DNA from: Corallococcus sicarius
GTDB lineage: Bacteria > Myxococcota > Myxococcia > Myxococcales > Myxococcaceae
Direction of reading: 5' to 3'
Assembly: GCF_003611735.1 (NCBI RefSeq)
Contig: NZ_RAWG01000047.1
Span: 1 to 43,233, forward strand
DNA length: 43,233 nucleotides
Shown here: one piece after another, positions 14,823 through 23,050 of the stretch
Numbering within the stretch: the stretch's first letter is position 1
Layout: each line of letters begins with the position of its first letter
Notes under the pieces: model-generated
The model's input: the letters and a program-made list of their open reading frames with translations, nothing else
Told to the model about the DNA's origin: nothing
Database searches by the model: none
Program-made: the position numbers and the translations under genes

Positions 14823-17657
14823 ATGAGCGTTGAGACCCCGGCGGCAGCGCTGCCCACCCCCCGCATCACCCTGTACGGCTGGGTCTTCCCCCGCTGGAAC
14901 GACCCGCGCCTGCCCTTCGCGGCGTTGCTCACGCTCTATGGCGTGCTGGGCTTCACCTTCTTCGGCTTCAACCGCAGCCCCGGGCAGATGGCCTTCCTGG
15001 TCGTCTCCGGCACGCTGCTGGACGCGGCGCTCGGCTGGCTGCTCAAGCGGCAGAAGGTGGTGCCGCTCTCCGCGTACATCTCGTGCTGCTCGTTGGCGCT
15101 GCTGCTCAACTACTCGCACGCGAGCACGCTGTTGTGGCTGCCGGTCTGGCTGGCCATCGGCTCCAAGTACGTGCTGACCTTCCAGGGGCGCCACGTCTTC
15201 AATCCGTCGATGTTCGCGGTGGCGGTGTCGCTGCTCGTCACGCGCGAGCTCATCACCGCGGCGCCCGCCTACCAGTGGGCCAACGGCGAGGTGGCGCTGT
15301 CGGCCTTCATCGTGATGGCGGCGCTGGTGTTGTTCTTCTTCCGCGTGGGGCGGGGATGGCTGGTGGTGAGCTTCCTCGGCTTCTACGCGCTCCAGACGGC
15401 GCTGCGCGCGTTCATCCTGCGCCACCATCTGCCGCCGGAGGTGCTCTTCCTGGGCACGCTGGGCGCGCCCTCGTTCTTCATCTTCGTCTTCTACATGCTC
15501 ACCGACCCGGCCACGTCGCCGGGGACGCGCAAGGAGCAGGTGCTGCTCGCCCTGGCCATCACCTGCGTGGACCTGGTGCTGCACTTGAAGGAGAGCGTCT
15601 ACACGTTCTTCTACGCGGCGCTCACCGTGGCCACCTGTCGCTTCGTGTTCATGCATGCCCGGGCGGCATGGCGGGCGGGGGGCCGGGAGTCGCTGCGCCG
15701 GCTCGGGTCGCCGGACGTGCTCCGGCGCGTGGGCGTGGTGGGAGGACTGGGCGCGGTGCTGGCCACGGGGCACGCGGTGATGGCCGCGCCCGGTGAGCGC
15801 TCGGCGCCGCTCGCGTTCCACCTGGACTCGCAGGACGTGGCGCGCGCGGGCCTGTCCTCCACGATGGGGAACACGCTGGAGGAGTTGGATCCGCGCGTGG
15901 CCCACGTGGCCAAGTGGCTGGTGGCGGTGGGAGATGCGGTGGCCACCGGGGACTTCGACGGGGACGGACGGTTGGACCTGTTCCTCACGCACCCGCTGGG
16001 CACGCCGGAGCACCACGCGGGCCTCTACCGCAACCTGGGCGACCTGCGCTTCGAACGGGTCGCCGTGCCCGCGCTGGAGCGCTTCGCCACCCGCTACAAA
16101 GAGGAGGGGCTGGCGGGCGGCGGCACCTTCGTGGACTGGGATGGGGACGGAGACGCCGACCTCGCGGTGGCGGTGGCCTTCGGGCCGGTGCGGCTGTTGC
16201 GCAACACGCTGCGCGAGACGGGGACGGCGGGCTTCGAGGACGTGACGGAGGCGGCGGGGGTGACGGACCACGCGGTGAGCCTGGGGCTCACGTTCCTGGA
16301 CTACGACCGGGACGGGCACCTGGACCTGCTGGTGCTCAACGCGATGACGACGCACCTGCCGGACTATCCGACGCCCACGCCGCTCAACCTCTTCCAGCTC
16401 CCCGCGCCGGAGTACACGGGGGATCGGCGGATGCTGCGCTTCATGCACGACGGCTGGCACGACGCGAACAACGGCGGGCACAACGCGCTGTACCGGGGAC
16501 GCGGCGACGGCACGTTCGAGAAGCAGGACGTGGTGGCGCTGGGCCTTGAGCAGACGCACTGGTCGCTCGCGGTGAGCACGGTGGACCTGAACCGCGACGG
16601 GTGGACGGACGTCTACGTGGCCAACGACTTCGGGCCGGACGACGTCTACCTGAACGAGGGCGGGCGCCACTTCCGCCACCTCGTGGGGAAGCGCTTCGGC
16701 GAGGTGGGCCGCGACACGTACAAGGGCATGAACTCGAGCGTGGGCGACTTCGACCGCAACGGGTGGTTGGACGTGTACGTGTCCAACGTGCACCACGCGC
16801 TCCAGGCGGAGGGCAGCCTCCTGTGGATGGTGGGCCCGGGCGAGGACCCGTTCGTTCCCCGCTTCAAGGACGAGGCCACCTTCCGGGGTGCGCTCAATGA
16901 GCGCCGCTTCGGTTGGGGCGCGGCGGCGGGGGACCTGGATGGCGACGGGTGGCTGGACCTGGTGCAGGCGAACGGCATGGTGGATGCGCGGCTGGACGCG
17001 CCGAAGTGGCGCATTCCGGAGGGTCAGCGCAACGACTACTGGTACGTGAACCACAAGCTGATGCAGTCCGGCCCGGAGGTGCACACGTACGCGGACAAGT
17101 GGGGCGACATCCGGGGTCGCGTGCTCTATCCGAACGAGGCACGCCGCGTGTATCTCAACCTGGGCGACGCGCGACCGGGACACTTCGTGGACGTGGCGCG
17201 GGAGGTGGGCATCGACGCGCCGGACAACTCGCGCGGCGTGCTGATGGCGGACCTGGACGATGACGGGGACCTGGACGTGCTCGTCACGAACCAGCACGCG
17301 CCGGTGTCGCTGTACCGCAACACGCTGCGCGCGACCGCGCCGGCTGCGCACTTCGTGGGGCTGTCGCTCGTGGGCGACGGCCAGCGCACGCACCGCAGCG
17401 CGGTGGGCACGCGCGTGGTCATCTCCTACGAGGAGGGCGGGCAGCGCGTGGAGCAGGTGCGCGAGGTGGGGCTGATGGGAGGCTTCTCCGCATCGGCGGA
17501 TCCCCGGCTGCACTTCGGCCTGGGCTCTCATGCGGGGCCGGTGAAGGCGATGATCCACTGGTATGGCGCGGAGCCGCAGGAGGTGATGTTGGAGGCGGAC
17601 CGCTATCAGGAAGTGCGTCAGCCCGCCGGTCCCACGGCTCGGCGCGGAGGACGCTGA
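14823..17657 (+). CDS. RnfD/NqrB-like membrane domain fused to FG-GAP repeats and an ASPIC/UnbV domain
   Basis: Residues ~1-300 form about nine membrane helices resembling NqrB/RnfD (KYVLTFQGRHVFNPSMFAV ~117-135; FYMLTDPATSPGTRKEQ ~223-240, cf. MATDPVTSP in RnfD, near where those proteins bind covalent FMN). A further hydrophobic segment (~305-325) is followed by seven Ca-binding-like FG-GAP/VCBS repeats (DFDGDGRLDLF, DWDGDGDADLA, DYDRDGHLDLL, DLNRDGWTDVY, DFDRNGWLDVY, DLDGDGWLDLV, DLDDDGDLDVL), then an ASPIC/UnbV end (SAVGTRVVISYEEGG, LHFGLGSHAGPVKA, IHWYG). It is probably an inner-membrane redox-like anchor displaying a propeller outside. The ATG at 14823 is preferred over upstream frames. 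It heads an operon, and the next gene starts 4 bp after its stop. Confidence 0.82.
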   Translation: MSVETPAAALPTPRITLYGWVFPRWNDPRLPFAALLTLYGVLGFTFFGFNRSPGQMAFLVVSGTLLDAALGWLLKRQKVVPLSAYISCCSLALLLNYSHASTLLWLPVWLAIGSKYVLTFQGRHVFNPSMFAVAVSLLVTRELITAAPAYQWANGEVALSAFIVMAALVLFFFRVGRGWLVVSFLGFYALQTALRAFILRHHLPPEVLFLGTLGAPSFFIFVFYMLTDPATSPGTRKEQVLLALAITCVDLVLHLKESVYTFFYAALTVATCRFVFMHARAAWRAGGRESLRRLGSPDVLRRVGVVGGLGAVLATGHAVMAAPGERSAPLAFHLDSQDVARAGLSSTMGNTLEELDPRVAHVAKWLVAVGDAVATGDFDGDGRLDLFLTHPLGTPEHHAGLYRNLGDLRFERVAVPALERFATRYKEEGLAGGGTFVDWDGDGDADLAVAVAFGPVRLLRNTLRETGTAGFEDVTEAAGVTDHAVSLGLTFLDYDRDGHLDLLVLNAMTTHLPDYPTPTPLNLFQLPAPEYTGDRRMLRFMHDGWHDANNGGHNALYRGRGDGTFEKQDVVALGLEQTHWSLAVSTVDLNRDGWTDVYVANDFGPDDVYLNEGGRHFRHLVGKRFGEVGRDTYKGMNSSVGDFDRNGWLDVYVSNVHHALQAEGSLLWMVGPGEDPFVPRFKDEATFRGALNERRFGWGAAAGDLDGDGWLDLVQANGMVDARLDAPKWRIPEGQRNDYWYVNHKLMQSGPEVHTYADKWGDIRGRVLYPNEARRVYLNLGDARPGHFVDVAREVGIDAPDNSRGVLMADLDDDGDLDVLVTNQHAPVSLYRNTLRATAPAAHFVGLSLVGDGQRTHRSAVGTRVVISYEEGGQRVEQVREVGLMGGFSASADPRLHFGLGSHAGPVKAMIHWYGAEPQEVMLEADRYQEVRQPAGPTARRGGR

Positions 17658-17661
17658 AGCG

Positions 17662-18423
17662 ATGCTCTCCGCGATGAAGGGCACCACCGTGCGGCGGGAG
17701 CAGCTGGATGCCGACACGCGGGCGCGGATGCTGGCGTTGATGCAGTGCTGTTACGTGGGCGTGAGCGCGGAGCGCTTCCAGGAGGACCTGGACGCGAAGC
17801 AGTACGTGTTCCTGCTGCACGCGCGGCGCACGGGGGAGTTGGTGGGGTTCAGCACGGTGCGCCTCGCGGAGGAGGGCGGGGTGGAGGTGCTGTATTCGGG
17901 CGACACGGTCATCCACCCGGACTGGTGGGGGCACAAGACGTTGCAGGTGGTGTTCGGCCGGTTGCTGCTCGCGCGAAAGCTGCGCAGGCCGTGGCGGCCG
18001 TTGTACTGGCTGCTCCTGTCGGGCGGTTACAAGACGTACCTGCTGGCGGTGAACTACTTCCCGCGCACGCACCCGCGCCGGGACTGGGCGCCTCCTGCGG
18101 GCCGCTCGGAGTTCCTGCACGGGCTGGCGACGCGGTGGTTCGGCGCGCAGTACGACGCGGGCCGGGGCACGCTGCGCTTCGACGGGGCGCACTACCGCGT
18201 GCGCGACGGCGTCTCGCCCATCGACCGGGACGCGGCAGGGCATCCGCACATCGCCTACTTCGCCGAGCGCAACCCGGGCCACGGCGACGGCGAGGAGCTG
18301 GTGTGCCTGGTGGAGATCCGGGGCTGGGACCTGCTGCGAGCGCTGGGGCGCAGCGTGTGGGGACAGCTTCGCCGTGGGGCTCGCCGTGAGCGTGATGCCT
18401 CACGGATCCGCGTGGGGACGTGA
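17662..18423 (+). CDS. GNAT-like acyltransferase
   Basis: The 253-residue protein has an N-terminal GNAT-like half: helix RARMLALMQCCYVGVS (~21-36), strand KQYVFLLHARRTGELVGFS (~46-64), then GVEVLYSGDTVIHPDWWGH with the expected pyrophosphate-binding turn region before KTLQVVFGRLLL. The C-terminal half is rich in Arg and aromatics (YWLLLSGGYKTYLLAVNYF). Similar GNAT-fold proteins use acyl-CoA or acyl-carrier substrates. It starts 4 bp after the RnfD/ASPIC stop and lies 48 bp before the GH3 gene, so it belongs to that operon. Its likely task is N- or O-acylation of an operon product; the substrate is unknown. GNAT assignment is by pattern and moderately sure. Confidence 0.6.
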   Translation: MLSAMKGTTVRREQLDADTRARMLALMQCCYVGVSAERFQEDLDAKQYVFLLHARRTGELVGFSTVRLAEEGGVEVLYSGDTVIHPDWWGHKTLQVVFGRLLLARKLRRPWRPLYWLLLSGGYKTYLLAVNYFPRTHPRRDWAPPAGRSEFLHGLATRWFGAQYDAGRGTLRFDGAHYRVRDGVSPIDRDAAGHPHIAYFAERNPGHGDGEELVCLVEIRGWDLLRALGRSVWGQLRRGARRERDASRIRVGT

Positions 18424-18471
18424 AGTGCGGAGCCCCGCCGTGATGCAGCGAAGTTCCCACGGAGACGTCAG

Positions 18472-20139
18472 ATGCTGACTTCGCGCGGGATGCTGTCCGC
18501 GACGCTGGCGGCGCTGACCCCGTCCGCGCTGCGCTTCCGTCACGCGCTGCGAGCACCGGAAGCCGCGCAGGCGGAGTGTCTGACGCGCGTACTGCGAGCA
18601 ACAGAAGGCACGGTGCAGGCGGGACGGATACCGCACTTCGGATCCGTGCGGACCGCGCGGGAGTTCCAGGACGCGGTGCCGGTGTCCACGCCCGACGCGA
18701 TGGCAGGGGACGTGGAGCGCATCGCCCGGGGAGAGGCCCGCGTGCTCACACGCGAACCCGTGCTGCGCTTCGAGCTGTCCGGCGGTTCATCCGGAGCGTC
18801 CAAGCCCGTGCCCGTGACACGCGGCCTGCTGGGCGAGTTCCAGCGTGCATTGGCGCCCATGCTCCACGAAGTGCTCCTGCGTCGCCCCGCGGTGCGCGAA
18901 GGGCCGAGCTACTGGTCCATCTCCCCACTGGGGCGCAAGCAGCAGCGGACGGAGGGAGGCATCCCGGTGGGCTCGGCGGAGGACAGCGCCTGGTTCCCGC
19001 GTCCATTGCAGCCGCTGCTCACGCGCGTCTTCGCGGTGCCCGGAGCCGTGGGACAGGCACCGCACGTGGAGCCCTGCCGCTACGTGACGCTGTGGTTCCT
19101 CGTGCGGTGCGCGGACCTGTCCCTGGTGAGCGTGTGGAATCCCAGCTTCCTCACACTGCTGATGGACGCACTGGCGCGACACGGAGAGCGGCTCGCGGAA
19201 GACCTCGAGCGCGGCACGCTGAGACCTCCCGAACATGACGCGGACGGTGTGCCCCTCTCTGGAGACACCACGGCAAGCTGGAACGCGTTCGTGCAGGGAC
19301 TCCAGGGGGCGCGCGACCTGCCAGGAGCCCACGCACTCCGCGCCGCCCTGCGAGAAGGCGTGTCGTCCGCGCGCACGCTGTGGCCGAAGCTCGCGTTGCT
19401 GAGCATGTGGACGGACGCCCAGGCGGCGCACGCGGTGCCTGCCGCATGTCGTCGCTTCGAAGGCGTGGAGGTGCAGGGCAAGGGCCTGCTCGCCACCGAG
19501 GGCGTCATCACGCTGCCCCTCTTCGATGCACCCGCGCCGGTGCTCGCGGTGCGAAGCCACTTCCACGAGTTCGCGGATCCGGAGCGCCCGGACGCGCGTC
19601 CCCTCCTGGCGCACGAGCTGACGGTGGGCCGCGCCTACGCGGTACTGCTCTCCACGTCCGGCGGACTGCTGCGCTACCGACTGGGGGACCTCGTTCGCGT
19701 GGAGGGCTTCGTGCACGCGACCCCCTGCCTGCGCTTCGTGGGCCGCGCGGACGCGGTGACGGACCTGGTGGGCGAGAAGCTCTCCGCCGCGCGAGTCACC
19801 ACGGTGCTGGACGCGCACCTGGGCACTCCACGTCCCGCCTTCGCCATGCTCGCGCCGGAGTGGGGGACGCCACCGGCCTACCGCCTCTTCGTGGAGACGG
19901 ACGCACCACTGGAGCCCCTGGCCGCGGCCGTGGAGCGCGCGCTGTGCGAGGGCCACCACTACCGCTACGCGCGCGAACTGGGACAACTGGGCCCGGTGCG
20001 CGCGGTGCGTGTGCGGCACGGAGCCCGGCGCTACGAAGCACGCTGCATCCAGTTGGGACAGCGCGCGGGCGACATCAAGCCCGTGGACCTGCACCGTCAA
20101 CCGGGCTGGTCCGACTGGTTCGCGGGAGCACCAACATGA
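18472..20139 (+). CDS. GH3-family acyl-acid amido synthetase (adenylate-forming)
   Basis: GH3 enzymes activate a carboxylic acid with ATP and join it to an amine or amino acid. The three ANL-type motifs are visible: LSGGSSGASKPVPVT (102-116; phosphate-binding), GLLATEG (~340; second motif, normally ending in Glu) and RYRLGDLVRVEGF (~400-412; adenylate Asp). GEKLSAARV (~434) matches the segment after which the C-terminal lid begins. The 555 residues are near family length. The ATG at 18472 lies in a 48-bp gap after the GNAT-like gene. Its stop overlaps the Rieske oxygenase start (ATGA). It probably makes an amide or ester intermediate in the operon's pathway. Bacterial GH3 members are seldom characterised, so the acid and amine remain open. 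Confidence 0.88.
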   Translation: MLTSRGMLSATLAALTPSALRFRHALRAPEAAQAECLTRVLRATEGTVQAGRIPHFGSVRTAREFQDAVPVSTPDAMAGDVERIARGEARVLTREPVLRFELSGGSSGASKPVPVTRGLLGEFQRALAPMLHEVLLRRPAVREGPSYWSISPLGRKQQRTEGGIPVGSAEDSAWFPRPLQPLLTRVFAVPGAVGQAPHVEPCRYVTLWFLVRCADLSLVSVWNPSFLTLLMDALARHGERLAEDLERGTLRPPEHDADGVPLSGDTTASWNAFVQGLQGARDLPGAHALRAALREGVSSARTLWPKLALLSMWTDAQAAHAVPAACRRFEGVEVQGKGLLATEGVITLPLFDAPAPVLAVRSHFHEFADPERPDARPLLAHELTVGRAYAVLLSTSGGLLRYRLGDLVRVEGFVHATPCLRFVGRADAVTDLVGEKLSAARVTTVLDAHLGTPRPAFAMLAPEWGTPPAYRLFVETDAPLEPLAAAVERALCEGHHYRYARELGQLGPVRAVRVRHGARRYEARCIQLGQRAGDIKPVDLHRQPGWSDWFAGAPT

Positions 20140-21314
20140 ACGCACGTCATCCGCTGAGTCCCCCTCACGCCCGCCCCGCGGTGGACCTGGAGGCGGAGGC
20201 CGACCTCGCCCGCTGCGGGGCGCTGAAGGACTTCTGGTACGTGGCGTGTCTCTCCACGGAGCTGCCCGCGAACAAGCCCGTGGCGCGCACCGTCTTCGGC
20301 ACGGGCCTGGTCCTCTTCCGCGGACAGGACGGAGTGCCCACCGCGCTGCGCGACCGCTGCCTCCACCGCAACGCGCGGCTGTCGAAGGGGGACGTGTTCC
20401 ACGGACGCCTGGGCTGCCCGTACCACGGCTGGGTCTACGACGCGTCTGGCGCGGTGGTGGAGATCCCCGCGCTCGGGCCGCCACAGCGAGGCGAGAAGCT
20501 GGACGCGAGCGCCTGCGCGCACGAAGGCCTCAAGCCCGCGCCCTGTGACCTGGGACGACTCGCGCGCTTCCCCACGCGCGAGCAGGACGGGCTCGTCTAC
20601 GTCTACCTGGGCGAGGACGTGACCCAGGCCCGAGCCGAACCCTTCCGCGTGCCCTACTGGGGCGAGCGCGGCTGGACCGTCTACTTCATGGTGACGCGCT
20701 TCGCGAACGGCGTGACGAACCTGGTGGAGAACTTCATGGACGTGCCGCACACGTCCTTCGTGCACCGGGGCTGGTTCCGCAACCCCACGCGCAAGCGCGT
20801 CCCCTCCACGGTGAAGCGTCACGCGGGCCGCGTGCGGATGACGTACCTCCAGGAGGAGGACGCGCTCACGGGCCTGGGCCGCCTGTTCAACCCGCGCGGC
20901 CTGCCGCTGGTGCACACGGATGAGTTCATCGTGCCCAACATCACCCGCGTGGACTACCAGTGGGGTGACAGCGGTTTCGCCATCAACTCGCAGTGCACGC
21001 CCATCGGGCCCACGGACACGCTCGTGTACACGGCCATCAGCTACCGGCTGCCGGTGGACCTGCCGGGCGCGTGGGTGGGCCGCGCGCTGACGCCCTTCGT
21101 GCGCTGGTACACGCGCCAGGTCATCCAGCAGGACGTCGTCATCATGGAGACGCAGCGCCAGGGGCTCACGGACGGGCCCGGGGGCGGCGTGTACTCGGGC
21201 ACGGAGGCGGACCTGCACCACGCGGACGTGGAGGCCTACCGGCGTTGGCTGCGCGAAGGCGCGCGGGGCCCCGGTCCCGAGGACGCGGAGCGCGACGTGG
21301 TGTTCTGGGTGTAG
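20136..21314 (+). CDS. Rieske non-heme iron oxygenase
   Basis: The Rieske [2Fe-2S] motif is C-L-H, 16 residues, then C-P-Y-H (CLHRNARLSKG, GCPYHGW; ~73-97). The mononuclear-iron motif is NLVENFMDVPHTSFVH (~194-209), with a late acidic residue in QQDVVIMETQRQG. The product is 392 residues, like the alpha subunits of aromatic or alkaloid-type oxygenases. The ATG at 20136 overlaps the GH3 stop by four bases, so expression is coupled. It probably hydroxylates or desaturates the GH3 product or its precursor. No ferredoxin or reductase gene is adjacent, so electrons must come from elsewhere; the RnfD/NqrB-like first gene of the operon is a conceivable donor, which is inference. It ends the operon. 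Confidence 0.92.
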   Translation: MNARHPLSPPHARPAVDLEAEADLARCGALKDFWYVACLSTELPANKPVARTVFGTGLVLFRGQDGVPTALRDRCLHRNARLSKGDVFHGRLGCPYHGWVYDASGAVVEIPALGPPQRGEKLDASACAHEGLKPAPCDLGRLARFPTREQDGLVYVYLGEDVTQARAEPFRVPYWGERGWTVYFMVTRFANGVTNLVENFMDVPHTSFVHRGWFRNPTRKRVPSTVKRHAGRVRMTYLQEEDALTGLGRLFNPRGLPLVHTDEFIVPNITRVDYQWGDSGFAINSQCTPIGPTDTLVYTAISYRLPVDLPGAWVGRALTPFVRWYTRQVIQQDVVIMETQRQGLTDGPGGGVYSGTEADLHHADVEAYRRWLREGARGPGPEDAERDVVFWV

Positions 21315-21323
21315 CCCCGGCCC

Positions 21324-21734
21324 CTACCGGCGCCCGTGACCGCGCGGCTGCGCGTGGAGTCCGTCTTCCTCCTCGGCAGGGGACGCCCCGAGCATGACGA
21401 GGCTGTGCCCGCAGAGGAAGGTCGCCGCGAAGAAGGCGATCCGGAGCGACCCGGGCGAGGGCTGGAAGGGGGCGTGTGCCCGGAGCCACGCCAGCGTCTC
21501 CGGGGCGTTGGAGGCATGACACGCCGCCGCCACCACCAGGTAGATGCAGATGGTCAGCACGCCCAGGAAGACGTTGGCAGGGGTGGAGAGCCACTTGGCC
21601 AGGCCTCCCAGCCGTTCGACGATCCGGGGGTACACGTACTTCTCCTGGAGCGCGCCGGTGAGGATCCCCAGGAAGAGGGGCCCCACGACCTCGAACACCG
21701 CTCGGACGGCTTCCACCTGCTCCAGCTTGCCCAT
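21324..21734 (-). CDS. Small membrane protein, unknown function
   Basis: The product is 136 residues with start ATG at 21734 (MGKLEQVEAVRAVFEVVG). Hydrophobic segments are AVFEVVGPLFLGILTGAL (~12-29), VFLGVLTICIYLVVAAACH (~54-72) and LRIAFFAATFLCGHSLVML (~97-115), with an acidic, His-rich tail. A much longer open frame on this strand is a shadow of the neighbouring beta-helix gene. It is convergent with the Rieske oxygenase (9 bp apart) and 56 bp downstream of the beta-helix gene, probably on the same transcript. No family recognised. Confidence 0.55.
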   Translation of the reverse strand: MGKLEQVEAVRAVFEVVGPLFLGILTGALQEKYVYPRIVERLGGLAKWLSTPANVFLGVLTICIYLVVAAACHASNAPETLAWLRAHAPFQPSPGSLRIAFFAATFLCGHSLVMLGASPAEEEDGLHAQPRGHGRR

Positions 21735-21790
21735 GGCTCCGACGATGCCCGAGCCACCCGGGTGGAGCAACCCGTCGTGCGAACGGCGCT

Positions 21791-22846
21791 TCAGCCCATG
21801 CGCCGCAGGCCCGGCAGGTCCTCCGGGCGCAGCACCCAGCGCGGCGGCTCTGGCGGCGACGTGCGCGTGCCCACCTGGACGGCGGGGAAGCCCTCCACCA
21901 GCGCGTAGTCCGGGAACACCGTGTGCGCCTTCACCAGGGTGCCGGCGGCCACGTGACAGCCTTTGCCCAGGTGGCTGCCCTCGCAGAGGATGGCGCCGGG
22001 CTCCACCACCGTGCCCGCGCCCAGATGGCACGCGTGCAGCACGCAGCCCGGGCCCACCACCACGCCCTCCTCCAGCACCAGCATGGTGTCCGGCAGCAGG
22101 TGCAGCACCGTGTTCTCCAGCACCTGCACCCGCGCGCCAATGCGCACCGGGCCGTTGACGTCGCCGGTGATCTTCACGCCCGCGCCAATGATGGCGCCCG
22201 CGCCGATGACGACGTCGCCCGAGATCTCCGCGGAGGAGAAGAGGGTGGCGGTGGGGTGGACGAAGGGGTGGCGGTCGCGGAAGGCATACAGCTGGCCCAT
22301 GGGTGCATCCTCGGCGCGGTCGCGCGCTGAAAAAGAGGTCAACGCCTGCCCGGAGAGGGACATGTCGCCGCCCCGGCGCTGTTGCAGGCGGATCAGGTCC
22401 TCGGTGGAGAGCACCCGCAGCACCTGCCCGGGCCGGCCGAACACCACCGACTGCTCCGGCACCGTCATGCCCGGAGGCAGCACCGTGCCTTCCCCCACCA
22501 CGCAGCGGTCGCCCAGCGTCACGCCGGGCATCAGGATGGCGCCACCTCCGATGTCGCACAGCGCCCCTACCTGTGCGCCAATGACAAGCGCGCGCGGCCC
22601 CAGGTGGCTCTTCTCACCGATGGAGGCGGGACGCTCCGGTGTGCCCACCACCACCGCGTCCTCGCGCAGTGTGGAGGAGGCTCCCATCATCACGGAGCCT
22701 CCGACCGAGCGCACGACGGTGCCTCGGGAAATGACCGCCCCGCGCCCCACCTGGAGTGTGCCCAGCAGGCGTGCGGACGAGGCCAACGTGAAATGCGGTC
22801 CCACCACGGTGGGCAGGGAGGAAGCGGTCGCTGTCGTGGGGTTCAT
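21791..22846 (-). CDS. Tandem left-handed beta-helix protein, gamma-carbonic-anhydrase-like
   Basis: Two hexapeptide-repeat domains occur in one 351-residue chain: residues ~15-145 (GRGAVISRGTVV, IGEKSHLGPRALVIGA, LGDRCVVGEGTVLPPG) and ~190-330 (ISGDVVIGAGAIIGAGV, VVVGPGCVLHACHLGAGTVV). The layout resembles gamma-carbonic anhydrase (YrdA/CaiE) or transferase homologs. The zinc histidines appear mostly lost. The first domain has no His at the expected places, and the second keeps the His of VLHAC but has Pro where VGH is usual. It is therefore more likely a scaffold or acyltransferase-like protein than an active anhydrase. ATG at 22846. It is divergent from the MATE exporter across ~200 bp. 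Confidence 0.75.
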   Translation of the reverse strand: MNPTTATASSLPTVVGPHFTLASSARLLGTLQVGRGAVISRGTVVRSVGGSVMMGASSTLREDAVVVGTPERPASIGEKSHLGPRALVIGAQVGALCDIGGGAILMPGVTLGDRCVVGEGTVLPPGMTVPEQSVVFGRPGQVLRVLSTEDLIRLQQRRGGDMSLSGQALTSFSARDRAEDAPMGQLYAFRDRHPFVHPTATLFSSAEISGDVVIGAGAIIGAGVKITGDVNGPVRIGARVQVLENTVLHLLPDTMLVLEEGVVVGPGCVLHACHLGAGTVVEPGAILCEGSHLGKGCHVAAGTLVKAHTVFPDYALVEGFPAVQVGTRTSPPEPPRWVLRPEDLPGLRRMG

Positions 22847-23050
22847 CGGGAATCTGCAAGCTACTCCTCGCCCCCTCCATCAGGTGTCACCCCCGAGCGC
22901 GACACCGTCGTCAGGCAGCCGACGCTCGCCCGTGTGCAGCACGTGGGTGGGTGCGGCACCTCCAGACGTCAGGGGTCGGGGTCAGGCTGCGTGGGATGCC
23001 GCGTCGGTGGGCGGCACGTTCCGCTCCGTTCCTGTAGGAAGGCATCCCGC
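22847..23050. promoter_or_regulatory. Divergent intergenic region between beta-helix and MATE genes
   Basis: 204 bp between two outward-reading genes must hold both promoters. The AGGAAGG ribosome site of the MATE gene is at ~23037-23043. I see no clear operator palindrome, riboswitch or sigma-54 -24/-12 pair. Confidence 0.35.

Noticed and set aside
16000-17300. Tandem DNA repeats within the FG-GAP region
   Set aside because: Repetition is at the protein level (DxDGDGxxD); the DNA copies differ too much to be a recent repeat.
14373-17717. 1114-codon open frame opposite the RnfD-ASPIC gene
   Set aside because: His/Arg/Val-rich antisense shadow; FG-GAP repeats on the plus strand are unmistakable.
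19380-21314. Rieske oxygenase as a 644-residue fusion
   Set aside because: The first ~250 codons are a shadow of the GH3 gene; the ATG at 20136 overlaps its stop.
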